Below, one piece after another: positions 1 through 8,027 of a stretch of 53,635 nucleotides of DNA. The position numbers and the translations under genes are program-made. Positions within the stretch are counted from its first letter, which is position 1. Each line of letters begins with the position of its first letter. The stretch covers positions 1-53,635 of the forward strand of contig CAZIYI010000004.1 in assembly GCA_964543485.1 (NCBI GenBank). Direction: 5' to 3'. Under the pieces are notes generated by a model. The model did no database searches and was not told the DNA's origin. It worked only from the letters and a program-made list of their open reading frames with translations. The stretch is from UBA2259 sp964543485 (GTDB lineage Bacteria; Patescibacteriota; Dojkabacteria; SC72).

Positions 1-55
1 CTAGAACGCTGCGTTTGGGACGCAGAGGTCGCAGGTTCAAGTCCTGTTTCCCCGA
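1..55 (+). tRNA. tRNA-Pro(UGG), 3' part
   Basis: The window opens inside a tRNA. The anticodon arm is CTGCG-TTTGGGA-CGCAG, which puts TGG in the anticodon position (Pro). It is followed by a T arm with TTCAAGT in the loop, the acceptor strand TTCCCCG and discriminator A at 55. No CCA is encoded. The 5' part lies outside the window. Confidence 0.85.
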
Positions 56-59
56 TATC

Positions 60-773
60 TTACTTCCTACCTAATAGAATATATATACTTGGGATATCAA
101 GTATCTTAATATTTTTACTTAATCTCCACTCCTTAATGCTCATTGTATTGATATATTCATTTTCACCTGTTAAATCTATGGCTACTGTTAAATCTGTATT
201 ACTCTTACAAACCTCTAAAATATCATTAAACAGTGATTTATTCCTATACGGTGCTTCAATAAATATCTGAGATTCATTTTTTAAACTAGATACTCTTTCA
301 ATATTTCTAAGCTTTCTTTTTCTACTTTCTGGATCCTTAGGTAAGTATCCAAGAAATGTAAATCTTTGACCATTTAATCCAGAACCCATTAAAGCCAAGA
401 TAACAGATGAAGGGCCAACCAAAGGAACAACCTTAATACCTAAACGATGACACTCACGAACAACCATACTACCTGGATCTCCAACACCAGGGCATCCAGC
501 ATCAGTCATTAGGCCTACTGTATTACCATGTATTAAGGGTTCTAAGAGAAAAGGAATATCTGTTCTCTTACTATGTTCATCTAGTACAGCCATATTCAAT
601 TCTTGTAACACTATACCCATATCTTTAAGATGTGCTCTAGCAACTTTAGGTGTCTCTACAATGTAGTATTTAATCCCTCTAACAGTATCTAAATCTCTCT
701 CATTAAGCTCATCTTTAAGTAATCTTTTACTCAAAGATGTTGGTATTAAATATAGTACTCCACTGTTTCTCAT
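60..773 (-). CDS. rsmI: RsmI-like SAM-dependent rRNA 2'-O-methyltransferase
   Basis: A 237-aa protein of the tetrapyrrole methylase (SAM-dependent) superfamily. The motif TDAGCPGVGDPGS, near residues 91-103, matches the RsmI signature SDAGTPxxSDPG. A second conserved stretch, VPLVGPSSVILAL, follows near residue 117. RsmI proteins methylate the ribose of C1402 in 16S rRNA at the decoding centre. At 237 aa this is shorter than the usual ~280 aa and resembles a compact subfamily, so the target base is inferred. Its ATG overlaps the mutL stop by one base (TAATG), so the two genes are probably co-transcribed and translationally coupled. Confidence 0.8.
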   Translation of the reverse strand: MRNSGVLYLIPTSLSKRLLKDELNERDLDTVRGIKYYIVETPKVARAHLKDMGIVLQELNMAVLDEHSKRTDIPFLLEPLIHGNTVGLMTDAGCPGVGDPGSMVVRECHRLGIKVVPLVGPSSVILALMGSGLNGQRFTFLGYLPKDPESRKRKLRNIERVSSLKNESQIFIEAPYRNKSLFNDILEVCKSNTDLTVAIDLTGENEYINTMSIKEWRLSKNIKILDIPSIYILLGRK

Positions 774-2575
774 TAGTATGTTCTTTCAAAATTAGAATCT
801 ATGTCACTCAACTTTAACTTCCATACAGCTGGTCTACCATGAGGGCAGCTATACGGATTCTCACACTTAATTAGTTTCTTGTATATACCAACCATCTCCT
901 CCCTATGTAAATTCTGTCCACTTCTTACACTTCCATGACAAGAGATAGTGGCTAAAATATCTTCGGTTAATTTGTTAATATTTTTCTTAATATCTTTAAC
1001 ATCATCACTTAGTTCAAATATCTCATCAAAAAGTTTCTCGAAATCACATCCAACAAACTCAACAGGTACAGATGTAATCTCAATACAATCTTTTTTAACA
1101 GTATATTCAAAGCCCAATTCTTTAAAAAAACCTTTTAATTCATCCAAAACCTCTATCTCTTTAATTGAGAATTTAATTACAGAGGGAACTAACATACTCT
1201 GTTGATCAATCTCTTTACCTTTTGAATTTTTTAGTTTTTCAAAAGTAATTCTCTCAGCAGCAGCGTGTTGATCGATAATCCAGAGAGTATCATTTTCAAA
1301 TTCAACAACTATATATTTATTAAATATTTGAAATATATTTCTAAAATTAACATACTCATTTTGTGCAGGTACACTCCTAGTATATGTTGTATCCGATAGA
1401 ACCTCTTTACTAAAAAGTAAGCTATCTCTTACAGAACCACTCTGATTTCTATTAAATGTAATATTCTTACTAGATGTATATATCTTTCTATCAATATCTC
1501 TATTCACAAAACCCGTTGGCTCTTGGCCCTTTGGTTTAAACTCACTTTCTACTTTGTACGACATTGTTGTAGACAGTGCTTTCTTAATGGCTTCTTCTAC
1601 ACCACTGTAAGCTCTAAAAGGATTTAAAAATCGAATCTCTTCCTTTCTTGGATGAACATTAACATCAATCAAATCAGGTCTAATATCAATCAATATTAAG
1701 AAAGGAACTCTCTCTCCAAAAGGAATATATCTCTCATACCCCTGTAGCACTGCCCTTGCAATACCACTATCCCAAATATGTCTTCTGTTAACAAATATAT
1801 ATTGATGATTAGTTCTCTTTTGATGGTCAGATGGATGAGAAATTAGCCCTGATACTTTCATACCAGAACCATCATAAAAAACTTTTAACATTCTTGAAAC
1901 AAAATCTACTTTCAATACCTCCTCTATCCTTTCTTTTACAACGGTATTCTCTTTAGATTGAGGTATATCTTTCAAATTAATTACAATCTTAGAATCTTTA
2001 ACAACAGTAAAATGGATATTAGGATAGATTAGAAAGTATGGAAAAAGGATATCCAATATCTTTTTGTATTCCGTTTGAGCAGTTTTAAGATATTTCTTTC
2101 TTGCTGGAATATTTTCAAATATTTTTTTTACTTTTATAACTGTACCTGATTCTCTTGCTGCTTTTTTAATATTAAAATCATTAAAAGAATTTACTACTAG
2201 CTCATTTGCTACATCACTATCAATATATTTAGAAATAACTCCGATATTTGAAACAGAAAGAATTGTAGAGAGGGCTTCACCCCTAAACCCCATTGTTAAA
2301 AGAGTATTTAAATCTTCAAGAGAAGATATTTTACTTGTTGTATGGGGCTTAAATATACTATCTAAATTTTCTAGAGGTATTCCTACCCCGTTATCACTTA
2401 CCTCGATTAAATCTATTCCTCCATTTTCTATTTTAATCTGTATTTTGGTGGACTTTGCATCAATACTGTTATCAACTAGCTCCTTAACTACCGATGCAGG
2501 CCTTTCAATGACCTCTCCAGCAGCAATCTGATTAACTAATTCTTGTGGCAGAGTATTTAATTTAATCTTTTCCAT
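773..2575 (-). CDS. mutL: DNA mismatch repair protein MutL
   Basis: About 600 aa. The N-terminal GHKL ATPase motifs are clear: NQIAAGEVIERPASVVKELV near residue 15, DNGVGI, TTSKI and GFRGEAL. The C-terminal domain keeps the metal-dependent endonuclease motif DQHA(x)2E(x)4E at about residues 435-446, and the zinc-site motif CPHGRP near the end. It is therefore a nicking-type MutL, as in bacteria without MutH, not the E. coli type. I chose the ATG at 2575. A TTG two codons upstream (2581) is also open, but MEKIKLN matches the family's usual N-terminus. No mutS lies in the window. The gene is divergent from uvrB across a gap of about 50 bp. Confidence 0.95.
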   Translation of the reverse strand: MEKIKLNTLPQELVNQIAAGEVIERPASVVKELVDNSIDAKSTKIQIKIENGGIDLIEVSDNGVGIPLENLDSIFKPHTTSKISSLEDLNTLLTMGFRGEALSTILSVSNIGVISKYIDSDVANELVVNSFNDFNIKKAARESGTVIKVKKIFENIPARKKYLKTAQTEYKKILDILFPYFLIYPNIHFTVVKDSKIVINLKDIPQSKENTVVKERIEEVLKVDFVSRMLKVFYDGSGMKVSGLISHPSDHQKRTNHQYIFVNRRHIWDSGIARAVLQGYERYIPFGERVPFLILIDIRPDLIDVNVHPRKEEIRFLNPFRAYSGVEEAIKKALSTTMSYKVESEFKPKGQEPTGFVNRDIDRKIYTSSKNITFNRNQSGSVRDSLLFSKEVLSDTTYTRSVPAQNEYVNFRNIFQIFNKYIVVEFENDTLWIIDQHAAAERITFEKLKNSKGKEIDQQSMLVPSVIKFSIKEIEVLDELKGFFKELGFEYTVKKDCIEITSVPVEFVGCDFEKLFDEIFELSDDVKDIKKNINKLTEDILATISCHGSVRSGQNLHREEMVGIYKKLIKCENPYSCPHGRPAVWKLKLSDIDSNFERTY

Positions 2576-2584
2576 ATACAAAAT

Positions 2585-2590
2585 ATTTTA
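2585..2590 (-). promoter_or_regulatory. -10 box (TAAAAT) of mutL
   Basis: The minus strand reads TAAAAT nine bases before the ATG at 2575. No Shine-Dalgarno sequence is visible. This fits a start of transcription at or next to the start codon. It lies back to back with the uvrB -10 box. Confidence 0.35.
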
Positions 2591-2612
2591 ACACAGAAAT
2601 ACAGTAATCTGT

Positions 2613-2618
2613 TAAAAT
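2613..2618 (+). promoter_or_regulatory. -10 box (TAAAAT) of uvrB, probably leaderless
   Basis: TAAAAT ends 7 nt before the uvrB ATG at 2626. Bacterial transcription normally starts 6-8 nt downstream of the -10 box, so the mRNA would begin at the start codon. No ribosome binding site is present. Confidence 0.45.
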
Positions 2619-2625
2619 TACACAT

Positions 2626-4745
2626 ATGAAAGAAGAATTTAAACTTACTACAAAATATACACCCTCTGTTGATCAAAGAATCGCTATAGATACTTTAACT
2701 AACAATTTGAGAGAGGGCAAAGAGAAACAGGTACTTCTAGGAGTAACTGGCTCAGGTAAGACCTTTGTAATGGCCAATGTAATATCTATATTACAAAGAC
2801 CAACCTTAATACTTTCACACAACAAAACTCTAGCTGCCCAGCTATANNNNNNNNNNNNNNNNNNNNNNNNNNNNNNNNNNNNNNNNNNNNNNNNNNNNNN
2901 NNNNNNNNNNNNNNNNNNNNNNNNNNNNNNNNNNNNNNNNNNNNNNTACAAAGACCAACCTTAATACTTTCACACAACAAAACTCTAGCTGCCCAGCTAT
3001 ACGAAGAGTTTAAAGAGTTTTTTCCAAACAATGCTGTTAAATATTTTGTTTCTTACTACGATTACTATCAACCAGAAGCATATATACCCGCAAGAGATCT
3101 ATACATTGAAAAGGAATCTGAGGTTAATGAGGAGATAGAGAAACTTCGATTAAGTGCTATGAACGCTGCTAGAACAAGAAGAGATACCGTTGTAGTTGCA
3201 TCTGTATCTTGTATTTACAATATTGGTAGTCCAGATAACTATGAGAACAAATCTATAGAGATTCATGTTGGTCAAAATATTGATATTGCTAAACTATCAA
3301 GCGAATTAACATTCTTGCGATATGAAAGAGAATCAACCGATCTAATATCAGGAACTTTTCTAGTTAGGGGGGACACGGTTGAGCTCTTTATGCCTTACGA
3401 AGAGTTTCCTGTAAAAGTGGAGTTCTTTGGAAATGAGATAGAGAGTATTACATATATTGAACCAATATCTAAAAGAAAGATTAACAGTGTAGATAACTTG
3501 GATATATTTCCAGCTACACCACTTGTATATGATGCTGATACAATGAGTAAGGCAATTACTAATATTGAAAAAGACTTAATTCAAAGAACTTCTTTTTTAA
3601 GAAATCTTGGTAAAGAAGTCGAGGCACAAAGATTAGAGCAAAAGACTAAATATGATATTGAGATGATGACACAGATTGGCTTTTGTAAGAGTATGGAGAA
3701 CTACTCAATATATTTTGATGGAAGGAAAACAGGACAACCACCCTTCACTCTCCTAGATTACTTCCCAAACGACTCCCTCATGTTCATAGATGAATCACAT
3801 ATTACAATACCTCAAGTAGGGGGGATGTTTAATGGAGATAGGGCTAGAAAAACAAATTTAATAGAACATGGTTTTAGATTACCCTCTGCATTTGATAACA
3901 GGCCACTTAATTTTAATGAGTTTAGAAAAAAACAGAAAGAAACAATATATTACTCTGCTACACCAGACCAATGGGAGATTAAAGACAGTAGGAATACTGT
4001 TGTTGAGCTTTTAACAAGACCAACAGGTCTACTAGATCCTAGTATTGATGTAAGAAAAACAGAAAATCAAATAGATGATGTAATTAATGAGGTTAAAAAG
4101 AATACAGAAAAAGGTCAGAGAGTGTTAATTACGACTTTAACTAAAAGAATGGCAGAAGATTTAACTTCATATTTACAAGATTTTGGTATTAAAGTAGCAT
4201 ACCTTCACTCTGATATTGATACTGTTGAAAGGGTTGAGATATTAAGAAATCTTAGACTCGGAGAGTTTGATGTTTTAGTAGGTATAAACCTTTTAAGAGA
4301 GGGTATCGATTTACCAGAGGTCTCTTTAGTAATTATCTTAGATGCTGACAAAGAGGGTTTTCTAAGATCAAGAACTAGCTTAGTACAAACGATTGGAAGA
4401 GCTGCAAGGCATGTTAATGGAAGAGTAATTATGTATGCAGATAAACAGACAGAGAGTATGAAATACGCTATTGATGAAACAAACAGAAGGAGAGAGTATC
4501 AGGAGAAGTATAATATGGAGCATAATATTACACCAACTAGTATCCAAAAAGATATTAGAGATTCTTTAGTAGAACAGGAAGATAAGCAGAAGAGAGATTT
4601 AGATTTTGAAGTAGAGAAACTTAGTGAAAAACAGAAACAAATGATTATTAAAGATCTTAGGGCTAAGATGTTACTAGCTGCTGACAACTTACAATTTGAA
4701 AAAGCTGCAGAGTTAAGAGATAAAATAAAAGAGCTGAGGGTTTAG
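2626..4745 (+). CDS. uvrB: UvrABC system protein B (interrupted only by an assembly gap)
   Basis: This is the DNA-damage helicase-like subunit of nucleotide excision repair. The N-terminal part has Walker A GVTGSGKT at about residues 40-47. After the gap come DESHITIPQ (the Walker B/DESH-like motif), the helicase domain (GREGIDLPEVSLV-like LLREGIDLPEVSLV, then QTIGRAARH) and the C-terminal UVR motif that binds UvrC. A run of 100 N (2847-2946) splits the reading frame. The 55 bases before it (2792-2846) are repeated exactly after it (2947-3001). Removing one copy plus the N run (155 bases) restores a single frame of about 654 codons, which is the normal UvrB length. The gene is therefore taken as intact. 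Confidence 0.95.
2792..3001. repeat. 55-bp direct repeat flanking the gap (artefact)
   Basis: Copies at 2792-2846 and 2947-3001 are identical and meet the N run at both sides. A true duplication would break the UvrB frame and repeat part of the ATPase domain, so the pair is read as unmerged overlapping contig ends. Confidence 0.9.
2847..2946. other. Assembly gap of 100 N inside uvrB
   Basis: Exactly 100 N, the conventional placeholder for a gap of unknown size, flanked by identical 55-base contig ends. The true gap is most likely negative, that is, an overlap. Confidence 0.95.
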
Positions 4746-4755
4746 CTCAGCTCTT
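4729..4755. terminator. Hairpin at the uvrB / RRM gene junction
   Basis: AAGAGCTGAG and CTCAGCTCTT form a perfect 10-bp stem with a 7-nt loop. The loop GGTTTAG contains the uvrB stop codon. On the minus strand the stem is followed by TTTTATTTTA, so it should stop transcription of the RRM gene. On the plus strand the T-tract is weak. It probably serves both convergent genes. Confidence 0.65.
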
Positions 4756-4779
4756 AATATTTCGATATTTGGTATAGGA

Positions 4780-5085
4780 TTACCTATAGAAGCTATCTCT
4801 TCTGTTAGCACCTCTATCTCCTCTATCGCCATCCTCACGAGGAGGTCTAGCAACAGATACATTGATAGCTCTTCCATCAAGCTCTTTACCATTTAACTGG
4901 TCAATTGCTTGTGTAGCCAACTCTTCTGTAGCCATAGTAACAAAGCCAAATCCTTTAGATCTGCCCTTGAACTTGTCTACAATAACCTTTGCCTCTGTTA
5001 CCTCTCCAACAGTGGAGAATAACTCAGACAAAGACTCATCTGTGGTCTCCCATGAAAGGTTCCCAACAAAAAGTTTGTTCTGCAT
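4780..5085 (-). CDS. Single-RRM RNA-binding protein
   Basis: A 101-aa protein made of one RNA recognition motif: RNP2 LFVGNL at residues 5-10 and RNP1 KGFGFVTM at 44-51. A short charged tail rich in Arg, Gly and Asp (DRGDRGANRRD) follows. This is the arrangement of the cyanobacterial Rbp-type and other bacterial cold-inducible RNA-binding proteins. They bind single-stranded RNA and are thought to act as RNA chaperones. I started it at the ATG giving MQNKLFVGNL. A 14-codon upstream extension is hydrophobic and unlike the family. It has its own consensus promoter and a leader of about 95 nt, unlike the apparently leaderless genes around it, so post-transcriptional control is plausible. Confidence 0.9.
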   Translation of the reverse strand: MQNKLFVGNLSWETTDESLSELFSTVGEVTEAKVIVDKFKGRSKGFGFVTMATEELATQAIDQLNGKELDGRAINVSVARPPREDGDRGDRGANRRDSFYR

Positions 5086-5188
5086 TTTTATATAAATAAA
5101 AAATAAATACGCTACGGATAAGCACACTTTAGAAGGTAACCTACACAGGGCATTAATAACTTAACACCTTTCTTAACATAGACAAAAC

Positions 5189-5219
5189 ATTATACCATAC
5201 ATTTAAGATATAATGTCAA
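5189..5219 (-). promoter_or_regulatory. Consensus sigma70-type promoter of the RRM gene
   Basis: On the minus strand TTGACA (5214-5219) is followed after 19 bp by TATAAT (5189-5194), preceded by TGG as an extended -10. Transcription would begin near 5182 and give an untranslated leader of roughly 95 nt before the ATG at 5085. The leader is AT-rich with no strong hairpin seen by eye. Confidence 0.6.
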
Positions 5220-5334
5220 TTATGTATATAAAATACATTGTTAACAAAGACAAAAGAGTAAAATAGTTTAACTCCTTTGTCACACATTGCCACTCTACAT
5301 TTAATACAGAAGAACTCACTATAAGTTAGCTGCA

Positions 5335-5405
5335 TTGCGGGACATAGATTCGAACTATGATTCTCGGCTTCAAAGGCCGGTGTCCTACCATTAGACGATC
5401 CCGCA
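5335..5405 (-). tRNA. tRNA-Gln(UUG)
   Basis: Acceptor TGCGGGA pairs with TCCCGCA. The D arm is GTCT...GGAC, the anticodon loop is CTTTGAA (anticodon TTG) and the T loop is TTCGAAT with a CATAG/CTATG stem. Discriminator A; no CCA encoded. The U1-A72 end is typical of tRNA-Gln. The first anticodon-stem pair is a C-A mismatch. Confidence 0.9.
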
Positions 5406-5415
5406 AAGAACAACT

Positions 5416-5421
5416 ATTATA
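5416..5421 (-). promoter_or_regulatory. -10 box (TATAAT) of tRNA-Gln
   Basis: A perfect TATAAT on the minus strand ends 10 nt before the tRNA 5' end, so transcription would start within a few bases of the mature tRNA. Confidence 0.5.
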
Positions 5422-5475
5422 CTATACTAAATATATCAATTGAAATATTAACACATTCATAATAATCTTATAGAT

Positions 5476-6567
5476 ATGAAATTCAAGAAAAACAAACGAG
5501 TTCACAATCCGATTAAAATGCCAAAAGCCCCAGTTAAAGAGCATATTGTAAGACGGAAAAGTAAGAAAAGTATTTTTAATATATTTAAAAATAAAAAAAC
5601 AACTAAATCTATTAGAAGAAAAAAAACTAATCTCAAGTACCTAATCCTCCCACTTATTGTTCTCATTATATTTGGGTTTATATACTTAGCAATCAGATAT
5701 GTCCTGTTTCTAAGAGAAGGTGTATCATCAGACAAAGATTACGTAATTTCAAATGTTGTTGGATTGGATAATGTTCCTACATATGGTGGTTCTGTATTTC
5801 TTTTTGAAAATAATATGAATGATTCTGTAGTTAAAGAATTCATTTCAAAAGGAAATTCTGCGTATAGATTACCTCCTAATACAACCTCTACTCAAATAGA
5901 AGAGTACTATTTTGTTGAGCTTAAAAATTTAAACTGGGAATTTATTCAAACAGTTCCAATAGGTACACCGGACAAAAAATATGGACAGTATTGGATTAAA
6001 GATGGTAAGGGGTTAAGAATATATTCTAAATTCAATGATGTATGGTATGAAACTATTACTCAAGAAGATGCAAAAAGTGCATTAGCGAACTTAATTAAAG
6101 AAGAAATCGAAAGAGAGATGTTAATGGCTAGTAGTGAAAAACAAAACCTATTACCAGATTACCCTTGGAAAATTGATATTCCAAAGGAGTACTTAATAAA
6201 ATACTCTCCTACAAATATGAAGGATTTAAGAGCTGTATCATTTCAAAAGATAGGAAGTACAGAATCAGTTGAGATATATCCAGTAGGTAAATGGAAATCT
6301 AAAGAATTAGACTTCTTTTTAACAGATTACTGTAATCTTAAAAGTACAGAAGAGTTAATATATGGCGTAATTAATAGTGTTCCAATATCCTTTAGAGATA
6401 CACTGGGTCTTCAATCAACCTTGCAGAGAAACTCAGATGTTATAGATGCATATACAATTGCTAATACATATAATTCTATCGTTTATGTAATTACTTCCAC
6501 TCAGAGTGATTCCCCGCTGTTAAAATATTTAATAGAGAATATTAAACCACTGGATGCTAAAGATTAG
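5476..6567 (+). CDS. Single-pass membrane protein of unknown function
   Basis: 363 aa, family not recognised. The first ~55 residues are strongly basic, with many Lys and Arg in short runs, and should face the cytoplasm. One membrane segment follows at about residues 57-77 (LILPLIVLIIFGFIYLAI). The remaining ~280 residues would be outside and contain several aromatic residues but no motif I can name. The basic tail could contact nucleic acid or acidic lipids; this is inference. Its 3' end overlaps the convergent uvrC gene by 11 bp. The start follows TTATAGAT, so a leaderless start is possible. Confidence 0.75.
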   Translation: MKFKKNKRVHNPIKMPKAPVKEHIVRRKSKKSIFNIFKNKKTTKSIRRKKTNLKYLILPLIVLIIFGFIYLAIRYVLFLREGVSSDKDYVISNVVGLDNVPTYGGSVFLFENNMNDSVVKEFISKGNSAYRLPPNTTSTQIEEYYFVELKNLNWEFIQTVPIGTPDKKYGQYWIKDGKGLRIYSKFNDVWYETITQEDAKSALANLIKEEIEREMLMASSEKQNLLPDYPWKIDIPKEYLIKYSPTNMKDLRAVSFQKIGSTESVEIYPVGKWKSKELDFFLTDYCNLKSTEELIYGVINSVPISFRDTLGLQSTLQRNSDVIDAYTIANTYNSIVYVITSTQSDSPLLKYLIENIKPLDAKD

Positions 6568-8014
6568 CAACTTTATCTATGATGTTTTTACTTACACGTT
6601 TATTTTTAATTACTGAATATATCTCTTCATAATTTGCTTTTTTAATACCTTCAATACTTCCGAATGATTTTAGTAACTTTTTTCTTCTCTTTATACCAAT
6701 TCCATCTATTTGATCTAAGATAGATTGCTTCTGTTCTTTAATACTTCTTTTTCTGTAATGTAATATTGCAAATCTATGTGCTTCATTTCTTAGATCTATG
6801 AGTATTTCAGGATTATCAATATTTATTCTTAATACCTCATTATTCTTAACTACCCAAAACTCATCTTTAATATTTCTACCTTTCTTTTTTAAATACTTAC
6901 CTTTAGAGATACCCATAAGGAGAGTATTTGAGGGAATCAATTCGAAAACAGAGGATAGCTGTCCCTTTCCACCATCAATGAGAACAATATCTGGAATCGT
7001 ACTTTTATCTTTAAATCTTCTACTTAAAACCTCTTTTAACATTAAATAGTCATTTGGTAAATCAGATTCTCTTATCTTAAAAATCCTATACTCTGATCTA
7101 TCTAAATTACCATCTAATGCAACCACCATGGAGCCGTAAGCGTGTTTACCTTGAATATTTGATATATCGTAACACTCAATCCTGTTTAATTTAGGAATAC
7201 CCAATTCCATAGCCAAGTAATTGGAACTTGTTTTTCTTGCTTTCTCCCTTCTACTTTCATAGCTTTCAATATCATCGTAATATGTAAAGTCAATATCTTG
7301 TCCAATATATTTTAAATCATTAATTCTATCTCTTAATTGTGAGGCCTTTTCAAACTCTTCGTTTTTAGAGTATTGAATCATTTCCTTTTCTAATCTTTTA
7401 ATATGATTTTGTTGTTTACCTGATAGAAATCTAATTATATTATCAATATTTATTCGATATTTCTCTTTAGATATTGCACCAGCATATGGACCTGGACAAA
7501 GCCCTATATGGAAATACAAAGATGTTTTACAATCTTTATTCTTACATGTACAAAATGGATATAGTTTCCTTAAATATGAATATACTCTTTTAACTGTAAA
7601 ACCACTTGGAAATGGTCCAAACAGTTTTCCTTTACTATACTCACCTTTCTTAATGGTTCTTACAATTTTAACAGTAGGAAATTCACTTTTAGTATCAATA
7701 TATATCCATGCGTATGATTTATCATCTTTCAAATCTGTATTGAATAGTGGTTGATATTTTTTTACTAAAGCAGATTCTAAAATCAATGCTTCTATTTCGT
7801 TATTTGTTTCAACTATTTGAATATCTTTAATGTATGGAATCATTTGAAGAATTCTTGGTCTGTCTTGTAAATCGGTATGAAAATATGAAGATACTCTTTT
7901 TTTAAGATTAATAGCTTTACCTATATACAAGATGTCTCCCTTATCATTAAGGAATTTATAAATCCCAGGAACATCGGGTAATACATCTATTTTTGTTTGA
8001 ATATTTTTATCCAC
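6557..8014 (-). CDS. uvrC: UvrABC system protein C
   Basis: The dual-incision nuclease of nucleotide excision repair, 485 aa. In order: GIY-YIG domain (GIYKFLNDKGDILYIGKA, residues ~17-34), Cys-containing linker, UVR motif for UvrB binding, RNase H-like nuclease (CYDIS, LIDGGKGQLS and the H of EAHRFA) and a C-terminal helix-hairpin-helix (IDGIGIKRRKKLL). It is about 100 residues shorter than typical UvrC. The fourth Cys of the usual iron-sulfur motif (GxCxGPC) is Tyr here (GLCPGPY) and the second appears shifted. The start is GTG, 13 bp after the dnaE stop, so the two genes form an operon that may also use an internal promoter. Confidence 0.95.
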   Translation of the reverse strand: MDKNIQTKIDVLPDVPGIYKFLNDKGDILYIGKAINLKKRVSSYFHTDLQDRPRILQMIPYIKDIQIVETNNEIEALILESALVKKYQPLFNTDLKDDKSYAWIYIDTKSEFPTVKIVRTIKKGEYSKGKLFGPFPSGFTVKRVYSYLRKLYPFCTCKNKDCKTSLYFHIGLCPGPYAGAISKEKYRINIDNIIRFLSGKQQNHIKRLEKEMIQYSKNEEFEKASQLRDRINDLKYIGQDIDFTYYDDIESYESRREKARKTSSNYLAMELGIPKLNRIECYDISNIQGKHAYGSMVVALDGNLDRSEYRIFKIRESDLPNDYLMLKEVLSRRFKDKSTIPDIVLIDGGKGQLSSVFELIPSNTLLMGISKGKYLKKKGRNIKDEFWVVKNNEVLRINIDNPEILIDLRNEAHRFAILHYRKRSIKEQKQSILDQIDGIGIKRRKKLLKSFGSIEGIKKANYEEIYSVIKNKRVSKNIIDKVANL

Positions 8015-8019
8015 CCCAT

Positions 8020-8025
8020 ATTATA
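8020..8025 (-). promoter_or_regulatory. -10-like TATAAT between dnaE and uvrC
   Basis: A perfect TATAAT on the minus strand ends 5 nt before the uvrC GTG start. It could give a leaderless uvrC transcript separate from the dnaE read-through. Confidence 0.35.
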
Positions 8026-8027
8026 CC

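Noticed and set aside
2792..3001. True tandem duplication in uvrB
   Set aside because: The repeat meets an N run of exactly 100 and a second gap shows the same 55-bp length; the collapsed gene has normal length and frame.
5216..5413. 65-aa open frame on the minus strand
   Set aside because: It runs through the whole of tRNA-Gln and has no family features.
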